From Planctomycetota bacterium (lineage in GTDB: Bacteria; Planctomycetota; UBA1135): a DNA stretch of 64,000 nucleotides. The stretch lies in the NCBI GenBank assembly GCA_002705055.1, contig PAHY01000002.1:1-64000 (forward strand). The letters run 5' to 3'. This document shows, in pieces, positions 56,256-64,000 of this stretch. The notes beneath the pieces were generated by a model. The model was not told the origin of the DNA and ran no database searches. It worked only from the letters and a program-made list of their open reading frames with translations. A program made the translations under genes and the position numbers. The first letter of the stretch is position 1, and every line of letters starts with the position of its first letter.

Positions 56256-58009
56256 CACTCGACCTCCGAACCCGATTCGATCGCGGCGAGGTGGGCCGCC
56301 GTCGCGGCGCGGCAGCGCGCGCGCCATAGGTCGAAGAGATCGGCCATCACGGCTTCCGCCGTCGGCCAACGCCCCGCTCCTTTGCCGGCGAGCGTGATGC
56401 GCGCACCCGCTTCGGTCTCAAGCACCAGCACATTGCCCTCCCCCTGCGCCTGCGCCATCGGGTGGTCGAGCGGTAGCAGCCGCGGCGCCACTTCGGCGAC
56501 GATGCCGCCATTGCCGAAGCGCTCGGCCCGCGCCACCAGTCGTACCCTCTCGTGCGGAGTCGCGCGCGCGGCCAAGTCGGCGGCGGCGCGAATGCCGGTG
56601 CAGGCGATGTGATCGGGCCGCAGCGTTTCGCCCCAGGCAGACTGCACCAGCAGCGCGAGCTTGCGCTGGGCATCGAGCCCATCGAGATCGGAGCTGGGAT
56701 CCGCTTCGGCGAAGCCCAGCTGCTGCGCTTCGCCCACCGCGGCTTCGAGCGTGGCGCCTTCGGCGACGCGTTCGAGCACGAAGTTGGTCGTGCCGTTCAA
56801 CACGCCTTCGATCACGCGCACGCGTTCACTCGGATCCTGCTCGGCCAGGCGCGTCTGACGCTGCACCGCTTCGATCCCCGGCACCACGCCCGCCACAGCG
56901 GCGGAACCGCGCAGGCGCGGCTCGGCACCCGCCAGCCATTCGGCGAGATTGCCGGTCGAGTCGGCGAGCAGCGCCTTGTCGGCGGTGATCACCGCAACGC
57001 CCTGCTCGAGCGCGCCGATCAGGCGCAGGGCAAAGGTCTCGGCGTCTCCGGCGCAGTCAATCAGCACCTCGGGACGCGCCGCGAGCAGCGGATCCGGGTG
57101 GCCGAACAGCAGCCCCTCGGGCAGATCGATCGCGCGCCGCTTGCCCGGATCATTCACGACGGCTCCGACGAGCTGGAAGCGTTCGGGCTGCCGCAGTAGA
57201 TGAGCGGCCACCCCCACGCCGACCGTACCCAGGCCCAGCAGCCCCACGCGCAGGGGCGGCAGCGCCGGGGGATCCTGTGCGAGCCGCGTCGCGCTGGCGC
57301 CGACCTCGGTGCAACGGTCCGCCGCGCATCGGCCGACCTGAAAGCGCAGCCCACGTGCCTGCGCGAAGCCCAGGGCCTTCTTCTGCAGGATCTCCCCGTC
57401 GAGCTCGAGCGCATCCGCAAAGCTGATGCTCGCGTAACGACGCGGCGGCGGACCGTCGCCCGCCGGATCCCATTCGTACAGACCCGGCACGTCCTTGAGC
57501 AGCCGGCATTTGCCGCCCAGCCGCGCGGCCAGGAACAGCGCGGTCAGATCCGATCCGCCGCGGCCGAGCAGCGAGAGTCGTCCGTCTTCATGCCGCCCGA
57601 CGAAGCCGGGCACGACGAGGATCGGCCGCTCGCGCAGCCGCGCCTGCAGCGCCTCGACGTCGAGGGCGACCGGATCGGCATCGAGCAACGGCCCGGTCGT
57701 GCGCACGCCCAGACGCGCGGCGTCGAGCGCGCTCGACGGGATGCCGGCCTTGGCAAGGGCCAGCTTGAGCAGCGCGACCGACTCGGCCTCGCCGGTGGCG
57801 AGCAGCTCGGCGGTCGCCTCTTCGTCGGGGCGGGCCGAGAGCTGCTCGGCCTCGCGCAGCAGGCGGTCGGTCGTGGCGCCGATCGCCGAGACCACCGCCA
57901 CCACGCGATCACCGGAGCGCCACCAGCGGTAGATCTCGTGCACCGCGTCGGCGAGGTGCGCCGGCGAGGCCAGCACGGAGCTGCCGAACTTCAGAACCTG
58001 AATGCTCAT
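56255..58009 (-). CDS. Aspartokinase-homoserine dehydrogenase fusion without ACT domains
   Basis: 584 residues from ATG at 58007-58009, far shorter than the roughly 810 of ThrA/MetL. Residues 1-250 are aspartokinase (VLKFGSSVL, VAVVSAIGATTDRLL, LLGRGGSDLTALFLAARL). Then homoserine dehydrogenase starts at LRVGLLGLGTVGVGVAAHLL (about 275) and continues through ITADKALLA, GVLNGTTNFVLE and EADPSSDLDGLDAQRKLALL. No ACT module lies between them, so allosteric control by threonine, lysine or methionine is unlikely at the protein level. ATGA overlap with the upstream PLP gene. Confidence 0.93.
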   Translation of the reverse strand: MSIQVLKFGSSVLASPAHLADAVHEIYRWWRSGDRVVAVVSAIGATTDRLLREAEQLSARPDEEATAELLATGEAESVALLKLALAKAGIPSSALDAARLGVRTTGPLLDADPVALDVEALQARLRERPILVVPGFVGRHEDGRLSLLGRGGSDLTALFLAARLGGKCRLLKDVPGLYEWDPAGDGPPPRRYASISFADALELDGEILQKKALGFAQARGLRFQVGRCAADRCTEVGASATRLAQDPPALPPLRVGLLGLGTVGVGVAAHLLRQPERFQLVGAVVNDPGKRRAIDLPEGLLFGHPDPLLAARPEVLIDCAGDAETFALRLIGALEQGVAVITADKALLADSTGNLAEWLAGAEPRLRGSAAVAGVVPGIEAVQRQTRLAEQDPSERVRVIEGVLNGTTNFVLERVAEGATLEAAVGEAQQLGFAEADPSSDLDGLDAQRKLALLVQSAWGETLRPDHIACTGIRAAADLAARATPHERVRLVARAERFGNGGIVAEVAPRLLPLDHPMAQAQGEGNVLVLETEAGARITLAGKGAGRWPTAEAVMADLFDLWRARCRAATAAHLAAIESGSEVE

Positions 58010-59205
58010 GCCAGCACCCCCCCGGCGCACTCGGCGAGCGCCTTCTCGAGGTCGGCGATGATGTCGCGCGGCTCTTCGAGCCCGACCGAAAGCCGGATCA
58101 GCCCATCGGAGATCCCCGCCGCGTGGCGCTGTTCCGCCGGCACCGTGCCGTGAGTCATCGTGGCCGGATGAGTGACCAGCGATTCCACGGCGCCCAGGTT
58201 CTCGGCCAGCGTCACCAGCTGCAGCGACTCGAGGAAACGCAGCGCGGCCGGAGTGCCGCCCGCGAGTTCGAAGGCGAGCAGGCCGCCCCCGCCCTTTTGC
58301 TGCCGTTGCGCCAGCGCGAACTGCGGGTGCGACTTCAGCCCCGGGTACCAGACCCGCGCCACTTCGGGCTGGGCTTGGAGCCACTGCGCGACTTCGAGCG
58401 CGTGGGCGGAGTGCTGCTGGAGTCGCAAGTTCAGTGTCTTCAGGCCGCGCAGAGTGAGCCAGGCTTCCCAGGGCGCCTGCGAGCAGCCCGTGGTGTTGCG
58501 CACGAAGCGCAGGCGGTCGGCCAGCTGCGGGTCGCGCGCGAGCAGCGCGCCGCCCACGGTACTGTTATGCCCTTCGATGTGCTTGGTCGTGGAATAAACG
58601 ACGACATCTGCGCCGAGTTCGAAGCAATCCTGGAGGGCCGGTGTCAGGAAGGTGTTGTCGACGACGAAGAGCGCGCCAGCGGCGTGCGCCAGCTCGGCGA
58701 CGGCGGCGAGGTCCGTCAGCTTGAGGGTCGGGTTTGCCGGGGTCTCGACGAAGACCAGCTTGGCCGGCTGGATCAGCACGCGGCGCACCGCGGCGAGATC
58801 GCTGGTGTCGACGAAGTCGGCGCGCACCCCGAAGCGGGCCAGGATCTGCTGCAGCACCCGGGTCGTGCCGCCGTACACCACATCGCCCAGGACGACGCGG
58901 TCGCCCGCGCACAGCTCGCTGAGGAAGAGCGTGGTCGTCGCGGCCATGCCGGTCGAGGTGACGATGGCCGGGCCGACGCCCTCGAGCTGGCCGAGGCGCT
59001 CTTCCAGCGCCGCGACCGTCGGGTTGCCGCAGCGGCTGTAGGTATAGCCGCGGTCGCGCCCGACGCCGTCCTGGCGATAGGTCGTCGACTGGTGCACCGG
59101 GGTGAGCACCGCGCCGGTGGCTTCATCCGGGCCGGGCCCGGCGTGGATGGCCCGGGTCGCGAAGGCGGCTTCGGGCAGGGAAGGTTCGATGAGTGCGTGA
59201 GTCAT
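58006..59205 (-). CDS. Cys/Met-metabolism PLP enzyme (cystathionine gamma-synthase/lyase type)
   Basis: 399 residues. Opens FATRAIHAGPGPDEATGAVLTP and has YTYSRCGNPTVAALEERL, GMAATTT, ETPANPTLKLTD, VVDNTFLTP and the PLP Lys in YSTTKHIEGHNS. More canonical than its partner at 55146 and probably a cystathionine gamma-synthase or lyase. It is the first structural gene downstream of the Met-rich leader and attenuator. Confidence 0.92.
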   Translation of the reverse strand: MTHALIEPSLPEAAFATRAIHAGPGPDEATGAVLTPVHQSTTYRQDGVGRDRGYTYSRCGNPTVAALEERLGQLEGVGPAIVTSTGMAATTTLFLSELCAGDRVVLGDVVYGGTTRVLQQILARFGVRADFVDTSDLAAVRRVLIQPAKLVFVETPANPTLKLTDLAAVAELAHAAGALFVVDNTFLTPALQDCFELGADVVVYSTTKHIEGHNSTVGGALLARDPQLADRLRFVRNTTGCSQAPWEAWLTLRGLKTLNLRLQQHSAHALEVAQWLQAQPEVARVWYPGLKSHPQFALAQRQQKGGGGLLAFELAGGTPAALRFLESLQLVTLAENLGAVESLVTHPATMTHGTVPAEQRHAAGISDGLIRLSVGLEEPRDIIADLEKALAECAGGVLA

Positions 59206-59252
59206 GTTGCTTTCTGTGCATGGTTCAGGTGTGGCCTCTTGGGCCGGAAACG

Positions 59253-59279
59253 AAAAAACCTCTGCCCGGGCAGAGGTCC
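59253..59279 (-). terminator. Attenuator terminator upstream of the met operon
   Basis: Perfect 20-base palindrome at 59258-59277 (core CTCTGCCCGGGCAGAG), followed on the minus strand by a run of T (A-run 59253-59258). The promoter-proximal half, 59264-59279, can instead pair with 59321-59336. Confidence 0.9.
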
Positions 59280-59302
59280 TGAACTGCGAAGGAAGCTGAG
59301 AC

Positions 59303-59377
59303 TCAGCGACGCGACGACGAGGACCGCTGCCCGGGCAAGGGCATGTCCATCATCATCAGCATCGAGAAGTTGCTCAT
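59303..59377 (-). CDS. Methionine-rich leader peptide of the met attenuator
   Basis: Reading leftward from ATG at 59375-59377: MSNFS, then MLMMMDMPLPGQRSSSSRR and a TGA at 59303-59305; 24 residues, or 19 if the ATG at 59360-59362 is used. Six Met (M1, M6, M8, M9, M10, M12) cluster just before the codons that encode the antiterminator strand (LPGQR). A ribosome waiting for Met-tRNA would leave that strand free. No protein function expected. Confidence 0.82.
   Translation of the reverse strand: MSNFSMLMMMDMPLPGQRSSSSRR
59321..59336 (-). promoter_or_regulatory. Antiterminator strand of the met attenuator
   Basis: GCCCGGGCAGCGGTCC (minus strand) pairs with GGACCTCTGCCCGGGC (59264-59279) at 15 of 16 positions, removing the 5' arm of the terminator. 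It lies inside the leader peptide frame directly after the Met codons. Confidence 0.85.
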
Positions 59378-59413
59378 CGCGAAGCGGCGGGTCGAACCCG
59401 CGTACCGGCGCAA

Positions 59414-59441
59414 AGCCTACGGCGAAATGAACGGCCGTCAA
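59414..59441 (-). promoter_or_regulatory. Promoter of the met leader and operon
   Basis: Minus strand TTGACG (59436-59441), 16-bp spacer, TAGGCT (59414-59419). Transcription should start near 59406, giving about 30 nt before the leader peptide. Confidence 0.6.
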
Positions 59442-59450
59442 GGCGCCGAC

Positions 59451-59480
59451 TTGACTTTTTCTGTGTCGCGCAGGACGATC
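59451..59480 (+). promoter_or_regulatory. Possible asd promoter
   Basis: TTGACT at 59451-59456 with GACGAT 18 bp downstream, divergent from the met promoter and only 10 bp away. The -10 is weak. Confidence 0.35.
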
Positions 59481-59516
59481 CCGCGCCGCTTCGCTGCTCG
59501 ACGCGGCCCGCGAATC

Positions 59517-60551
59517 ATGCAAGCGCCCGTCGTTGCTGTTGTTGGTGCCACCGGTCTGGTGGGCGAGATTCTGCTGCGCATTCTGGAGGATCGCGCCTTC
59601 CCGGTGAGCGAGCTGCGGCCGATGGCCAGCGCGCGCTCGGCGGGTTCAAAAGTGGCCTTTCGCGGCCAGGAATGGCAGGTTCTTGAAGCACGCGCCGACG
59701 CCTTCGCCGGCGTCGATCTGGTCTTCTTCGCAGCCACCGGGGCGCTCTCCCGCGAGCTGGCGCCGGCCGCCGTCGAAGCGGGCGCGACCGTGATCGACAA
59801 GTCGAGCACCTGGCGGCTCCGCGATGGCGTGCCGTTGATCGTGCCCGAGATCAACGCCGATCAGATTCCGACCGAACCGAGCATTCTGGCCTGCCCCAAC
59901 TGTTCAACAATCGGTGTCGTGCAGGCGCTCGCGCCCCTGCACCGGGCCGCGACGCTGAAGAGCGTCGTCATCACCACGCTGCAGGCGGCCAGCGGCGCCG
60001 GCCGGGATGGCGTCGAGGAACTGCGCGCGCAGCATGCTGCGCTCCTTGCGGGCGAGCAGCCGGCGCTGGCGCAGGTTTTCGGCGCGCAGCTGGCGGACAA
60101 CGTCATCCCGCATTGCGACGCCTTGGAAGCGGATGGATACACGCGCGAGGAAAGCAAGCTGCTGCACGAATCGCGCAAGATCCTGGGGCTGCCTGCCCTG
60201 CCGCTGACGGCGACCTGTGTGCGCGTGCCGGTCGAGGTCGGTCACAGCGCCTCGATGCTGGTCGAGACCGAGCGAGCGCTCGAGATCGAAGAAGCCCGCG
60301 CGGCCCTGGCGGCGCAGCCGGGTGTGCGCGTCGTCGACGACACGGCGGCGGAGCGTTACCCCACCCCGCGGGAAGCCGCCGGCACGGACGAGGTGCTGGT
60401 CGGTCGCATCCGCAAGGATCGCCACGACCCGCGGCGGCTCTGGGTCTGGCAGGTCGCTGACAATGTGCGCAAGGGCGCAGCGACCAACGCGGTGCAGACG
60501 GCGGAGGCCTGGCTGGCCGCGCGCGCGCGTCGGCACGACGGCGAAGCCTAG
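59517..60551 (+). CDS. asd: Aspartate-semialdehyde dehydrogenase
   Basis: 344 residues from ATG 59517. NADP-binding VVGATGLVGEILLRILEDR, catalytic Cys in ILACPNCSTIGVVQAL and the later VRVPVEVGHSASM are diagnostic. It reduces aspartyl phosphate to the semialdehyde, supplying the substrate for the homoserine dehydrogenase encoded on the opposite strand. The frame is open further upstream but that part overlaps the met leader and is not used. Its TAG stop is the start of the next gene's -10 element. Confidence 0.95.
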   Translation: MQAPVVAVVGATGLVGEILLRILEDRAFPVSELRPMASARSAGSKVAFRGQEWQVLEARADAFAGVDLVFFAATGALSRELAPAAVEAGATVIDKSSTWRLRDGVPLIVPEINADQIPTEPSILACPNCSTIGVVQALAPLHRAATLKSVVITTLQAASGAGRDGVEELRAQHAALLAGEQPALAQVFGAQLADNVIPHCDALEADGYTREESKLLHESRKILGLPALPLTATCVRVPVEVGHSASMLVETERALEIEEARAALAAQPGVRVVDDTAAERYPTPREAAGTDEVLVGRIRKDRHDPRRLWVWQVADNVRKGAATNAVQTAEAWLAARARRHDGEA

Positions 60552-60560
60552 AATGCGCGC

Positions 60561-61319
60561 ATGAGCGAGTCTTCTCTGCCCAAGGTAGCGGTGGTGACCG
60601 GGGCCGGCAGCGGCATCGGCCGCGCGACCGCACTGCGCTTTGTGCGTGGCGGCTGCCATGTGCTGGCGGTCGGCCGCCGCGCCGAACCGCTGGCCGAGAC
60701 GGCCGCCCTCGCCGGCGGCGCGGCGCAGGTCACGACCGCCGCTCTCGACATTGCCGAACCAGGCGCGATGGACGCCGCGGTCCAGGCGCTGGTCGCCGCG
60801 CAGGGCCGCGTCGATGCCCTGGTCGCCAACGCGGGCATCAACCCGCAGCGGGCAGATGCGCTGGAGACCACCGACGAGGCCTGGGAGGAAACGCTGCGCA
60901 TCAATCTGACCGGCTTGCATCGCTCCTGCCGGGCGGTGCTGCCGCACATGATCGCGCAGAAGTACGGCACGATCGTGGCGACCGGCTCGGTCTCGGGGCA
61001 GGTCGGCATGGCCGAACGCTGCGCCTACGGCCCCACCAAGGCGGGCGTGATTCAGTACGCGCGCAATCTGGCGATCGATTACGCCCGGCATGGCATCCGG
61101 GCCAACTCGATCAACCCGGCTTTCGTCGTGACCGATATGACGCGCGGCTGGCTGGAGTCGCGGCCGGAAGGCGTCCTCGATCAGATCGTCGCCGCGCATC
61201 CACTGGGCCTGGGCAAGCCGGAAGACGTCGCGAACGCCGCCTGGTTCCTGAGCACCGGCGAGTCACGCTGGATCACCGGCGTGGACCTCAGCGTCGACGG
61301 CGGATTCACCGCCCACTAG
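60561..61319 (+). CDS. Short-chain dehydrogenase/reductase
   Basis: 252 residues. TGAGSGIGRAT (about 14-24), ANAGI, Ser in ATGSVSGQV and YGPTK active site; the C terminus ITGVDLSVDGGF is typical of classical SDRs such as 3-oxoacyl-ACP or sugar-alcohol dehydrogenases. Substrate unknown. TAGAAT at 60549-60554 ends 6 nt before the ATG. Confidence 0.88.
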   Translation: MSESSLPKVAVVTGAGSGIGRATALRFVRGGCHVLAVGRRAEPLAETAALAGGAAQVTTAALDIAEPGAMDAAVQALVAAQGRVDALVANAGINPQRADALETTDEAWEETLRINLTGLHRSCRAVLPHMIAQKYGTIVATGSVSGQVGMAERCAYGPTKAGVIQYARNLAIDYARHGIRANSINPAFVVTDMTRGWLESRPEGVLDQIVAAHPLGLGKPEDVANAAWFLSTGESRWITGVDLSVDGGFTAH

Positions 61320-61328
61320 CATCCGAGG

Positions 61329-62171
61329 ATGCGGCTGCGCCTCCTGCATGCTCTCCTGTTCGCGGCGCTCGGCGCGGCGTGCAGCACGCCGCGCGCCGAT
61401 CCGGTCACGGTGCTGAACTGGAACACCTATCTGATGTTCAGCGGCCGCGAGCACCTCGCCGAGGCGACGGAGTGGATCCGCGCGCTCGGCCCGGACATCG
61501 CCGCCTTTCAGGAAGTGCCGACCGGCAGCGAGGCCGCCTGGCACGAGCTCGCCGCCGGCTGGGGGCACGAACACGCGGCGTCGCTGAAGGATCACGGCTA
61601 CCCGGTCGCGCTCAGCAGCCGCTTCCCGATCGAAGTGGTCGAGCGCCGCGTCGAGGGCTTCCACCACGGCTATCTGCACGCGCGCAGCGCCGGCTTTGAT
61701 CTGCTGCTGGTCCACTTCTGGCCGACGCGCACGCACGAAGCGGAGGTCGTGGCCGAACTGGCGGCCGAGCTCGTCGAGCAGGGGCGCGCGGTGATCGTGC
61801 TGGGCGACTTCAACTCGCCGATTCGGCTGGACGAGCCGCACTTCGCCGCGCTCGGCTACGAAGGGGAGACGATCGAGGGCGAGAAGCGGATCGATTACCG
61901 CATGACCGATGCTTTTCTCGATCGCGGTTTCGTCGATCTGATCCACGCGCACGCGCCCGAGGCCAGCTACTCCTTCAGTTCGCCGGCGCTGATCCCGCGC
62001 TGGCGCGACTCATTGGAAGAGGTCTACGCCACCCGCCGCCGCATTGACTTCGTCTTCGCCGATGAACAGACCGCCAAGCGCGTGCTCGACGCGGCGATCA
62101 TCACCGACGACGCCACCGTCGGCCAGTGGTCCGACCACTACCCGATGTGGGTGCGGCTGCCGCGACCTTAG
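61329..62171 (+). CDS. Endonuclease/exonuclease/phosphatase-fold lipoprotein
   Basis: 280 residues. MRLRLLHALLFAALGAAC is a lipoprotein signal (Cys18). The fold is shown by VLNWNTYL, AAFQEVP (metal Glu), LVHFWPTR, VLGDFNSP, RRRIDFVFAD and the final WSDHYPMWVRL (catalytic Asp-His). It may be an exported phosphodiesterase or nuclease. TAGCAT at 61317-61322 ends 6 nt before the ATG and begins with the stop of the previous gene. Confidence 0.85.
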   Translation: MRLRLLHALLFAALGAACSTPRADPVTVLNWNTYLMFSGREHLAEATEWIRALGPDIAAFQEVPTGSEAAWHELAAGWGHEHAASLKDHGYPVALSSRFPIEVVERRVEGFHHGYLHARSAGFDLLLVHFWPTRTHEAEVVAELAAELVEQGRAVIVLGDFNSPIRLDEPHFAALGYEGETIEGEKRIDYRMTDAFLDRGFVDLIHAHAPEASYSFSSPALIPRWRDSLEEVYATRRRIDFVFADEQTAKRVLDAAIITDDATVGQWSDHYPMWVRLPRP

Positions 62172-62205
62172 GCACAGGGCGGTCCGCCAGGCCTAGAATC
62201 GGGGC

Positions 62206-63504
62206 ATGCTCTGCTCCCTCGCCCTCGCCGCCGCTGCCGCGCTTCCCGCGGCGCAGAAGCCGATCCAGGAGGATCTGGAATCAGCGATCGCGCAGATCGA
62301 GGAGCACTGCATGGCTTTGATCGAGCTCAAGGAGATCGACTGGAAGACGGTCACCAAGGAGCTGCGCAAGGAAGCCAAGAAGGGCTACAAGGACGAGCAC
62401 GAATGGGTGCTCCTGCAGAAGCTGGTGGCCAGCCTGCGCGATGGGCACGCGCGGGTCGAACGCAGCGAAGCGATGCAGGAGCTGGTCTGGCCCGAAGACG
62501 GTTCGTGGTTTGACCGCTCGAAGGAATGGGGCGACTCCGGCCTTTCACTCTGCCTGGTCGGGAAGAAGATCTACGTCAAAGGCGTCCGCGGACAGGCGGA
62601 AGACCTCGCCATCGAGCCGGGCGCGGAGGTCACTCGGCTGAATGAAGAGAAGCCGCTCAAGTGGCTGGAAGAACAGATCGAGACGCACGGCGAGTTGATC
62701 TCCTGGTCGACCGATCACCAGGCCTTCTTCTGGGCGACACACTGGGGTCTGGCCGGGCCCAGCGGCGAGCGACTGAAGATCGAGTTCAAGGGATCGGACC
62801 GCAAGAAGAAGAAGCGGGTCATCACCTTCGGCGAATCGAGCTACCGCATGGCCGGTCCGGCAGTCTGGCCCGCCGACCTGATGGGCGAGAAGGACATCCG
62901 CTACACGCGACTCGCCGATGGCTGGGGCTACATCCACGTGCGGCGCTGCAAGGACGATCTGCCCGAGCAGTTCGACGAGGCGCTGGCCGAACTCGCCAAC
63001 GTGCCCGGGATCGTCCTCGACTTCCGCGGCAACTCCGGCGGCGCGTTTGACCACGACGCGCTGCTGGGTCGCTTCGTCCAGCAGGGCACCAGCCTCGACT
63101 TCGTCAAGAAGATCGAATCGGCCGGGCCGCAGCCCTATGCCGGGCCGGTCGTCGTCATCGTCGATGGCACCGTCGTCAGCGCCGGCGAGACGGCCAGCGG
63201 GATGTTCAAGGAAGAAGGCCGCGCCTACATGATCGGCGAAAGCCCCACCGCAGGCATGTCGGCCTCGAAGAAGACGCTCGAGCTGCCGTCCGGCAAGTTC
63301 GCGCTCTACGTCTCGGTCTACTCCAACAAAGCCCGCTGGCAGGGCGGGCGGGGCATCGAGGGCATCGGCGTCGAGCCGCACGAGATCGTGCCTTACGATC
63401 CCGAAGACCTCTTCGCCGGCATCGACACGCAGATCCGCGTCGCCTGCGAACGCCTGGCCAAGATGCCGAAGGGCAAGGTGCCCTACCAGCCGCCGAAGAG
63501 CTAG
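62206..63504 (+). CDS. S41-family C-terminal-processing-like peptidase
   Basis: 432 residues with a short signal peptide (MLCSLALAAAAALPAAQ). WGYIHVRRC, VPGIVLDFRGNSGGAFDHDALLGRF and VVVIVDGTVVSAGETASGMF (nucleophile Ser in SAGE) are S41 tail-specific-protease motifs, followed by GESPTAGM. No clear PDZ domain is seen. Periplasmic serine peptidase, target unknown. TAGAAT at 62194-62199 ends 6 nt before the ATG. An insertion sequence starts 6 bp after its stop. Confidence 0.88.
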   Translation: MLCSLALAAAAALPAAQKPIQEDLESAIAQIEEHCMALIELKEIDWKTVTKELRKEAKKGYKDEHEWVLLQKLVASLRDGHARVERSEAMQELVWPEDGSWFDRSKEWGDSGLSLCLVGKKIYVKGVRGQAEDLAIEPGAEVTRLNEEKPLKWLEEQIETHGELISWSTDHQAFFWATHWGLAGPSGERLKIEFKGSDRKKKKRVITFGESSYRMAGPAVWPADLMGEKDIRYTRLADGWGYIHVRRCKDDLPEQFDEALAELANVPGIVLDFRGNSGGAFDHDALLGRFVQQGTSLDFVKKIESAGPQPYAGPVVVIVDGTVVSAGETASGMFKEEGRAYMIGESPTAGMSASKKTLELPSGKFALYVSVYSNKARWQGGRGIEGIGVEPHEIVPYDPEDLFAGIDTQIRVACERLAKMPKGKVPYQPPKS

Positions 63505-63509
63505 CGAAT

Positions 63510-64000
63510 CTGACCCCCTTGAGTGGGCTCATGGCTGCGTCATTTGCAGCGGCCAGCGCCACCTCAGGACTTCCTTCAGCTGCCACCGCTGATCACAGAC
63601 CCCTGCCGACTGGGCAGGGGTCGTTCTCGTTTTGACCGTCACGCCGCGGACATAGTTGCGATACGCCGTCCACAGCCACGCGTGGCGCTGAAGCCCCTTG
63701 ATCTTCTTGGCGGCACCCCAGCTGCGTCGCACCAGGCAGGACATTCCATCCCGCATCATCGCGAGGGTGTGGTTGATCGGGAAGAGTAAGTTCCGATAGT
63801 CGCGACGTTTGCGACTATCGGTCGTGCGGTGATAGAGCGCACGGGGAAAGTTGGCTCGCTTGCACTCGGTGGGATAGGTGCGCTTCTTATCCGTCTGCAG
63901 TCGGATCGGGAGATCGGGGGCTAGCACACCTCCAAGTGCCTCGAAACACTCCCGCACGCAGGCTCGAGAAGCAGAGCGCCGCTTGCCTTCCTCCTTCTGG
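63510..64000. mobile_element. Insertion sequence, left end with terminal repeat; rest beyond the window
   Basis: The terminal repeat CTGACCCCCTTGAGTGGGCT (63510-63529) is identical to the left end of the MITE at 2545. A transposase-like gene runs in from the right edge and its stop overlaps the repeat by one base. The other end is outside the window. Confidence 0.65.
63529..64000 (-). CDS. Transposase-like protein, 5' part beyond the window
   Basis: The frame is open to the right edge, so at least 156 residues are visible and the start is missing. Segments IRLQTDKKRTYP (candidate catalytic Asp), FPRALYHRTTDSRKRRDYRNLLFPINHTLAMMRDGMS and LVRRSWGAAKKIKGLQRHAWLWTAYRNYV recall the C-terminal half of IS1-like DDE transposases. 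Family assignment is from memory and uncertain, but the adjacent terminal repeat and its MITE copy support a transposition role. Confidence 0.55.
   Translation of the reverse strand, partial: QKEEGKRRSASRACVRECFEALGGVLAPDLPIRLQTDKKRTYPTECKRANFPRALYHRTTDSRKRRDYRNLLFPINHTLAMMRDGMSCLVRRSWGAAKKIKGLQRHAWLWTAYRNYVRGVTVKTRTTPAQSAGVCDQRWQLKEVLRWRWPLQMTQP

Noticed and set aside
59378-59410. GGGTTCGACCC-like sequence resembling a tRNA T-arm in the met leader
   Set aside because: The loop is only five bases when the stem pairs, and no D-arm, anticodon arm or acceptor stem is present; it is more likely a 5'-leader hairpin.

Overview
The window is about 66-68 percent GC (estimated by eye) and tightly packed. 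The organism is probably a high-GC member of the Planctomycetota or a related lineage. The grounds are indirect: two sulfatases, a LysW-type amino-acid cluster, an S46 dipeptidyl-peptidase, many small lipoproteins and a compact type II-C Cas9. No rRNA or tRNA gene was found, so the taxonomy is inference only.

Layout, left to right. 1-8250: partial diacylglycerol-kinase-family gene, OPT transporter, a 154-bp MITE, cytochrome c lipoprotein, sdhCAB, CYTH protein, sulfotransferase-like gene. 8301-19080: membrane proteins, a SecD-head-like protein, S46 peptidase, two SDR/regulatory genes, YceI, phenylalanine hydroxylase, glyoxalase I and a tRNA-dihydrouridine synthase. 19161-24066: SatD-like regulator, alpha-toroid protein, aconitase. 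24100-30567: a horizontally acquired type II-C CRISPR-Cas island of lower GC (tracrRNA, cas9, cas1, cas2, 17-repeat array). It is bounded by two copies of the same small gene, one decayed and one cut off by the array. 30564-33064: nitrilase-family hydrolase and beta-propeller protein. 33088-38750: an attenuator-controlled lysW-lysX-lysY-lysZ-lysJ-lysK operon. 38662-53459: hydrolase, a peptidase-sulfatase fusion, acyltransferase, prolyl oligopeptidase, APC permease, a second sulfatase, lipoproteins, saccharopine-dehydrogenase-like enzyme. 53438-60551: Ada, then a methionine/aspartate block with its own attenuator and divergent asd. 60561-64000: SDR, EEP-family lipoprotein, S41 peptidase and the end of an insertion sequence whose terminal repeat matches the MITE.

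Three results stand out. (1) Two ribosome-mediated transcription attenuators are readable base by base. A Met-rich leader peptide lies ahead of a cystathionine-synthase-type gene plus an ACT-less aspartokinase-homoserine dehydrogenase fusion, and a Lys-rich leader peptide lies ahead of the LysW cluster. Together they suggest that lysine is made by the LysW (aminoadipate) route, leaving the aspartate branch free to be controlled by methionine. (2) The CRISPR-Cas9 island is complete, has a predicted tracrRNA, carries the last 17 bases of its own repeat ahead of cas9, and sits inside a split, duplicated host gene. (3) Host genes repeatedly show a TANNNT -10 element 6-8 nt before the start codon, which indicates widespread leaderless mRNA. 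In several cases the TAG stop codon of the previous gene is the first half of that element.
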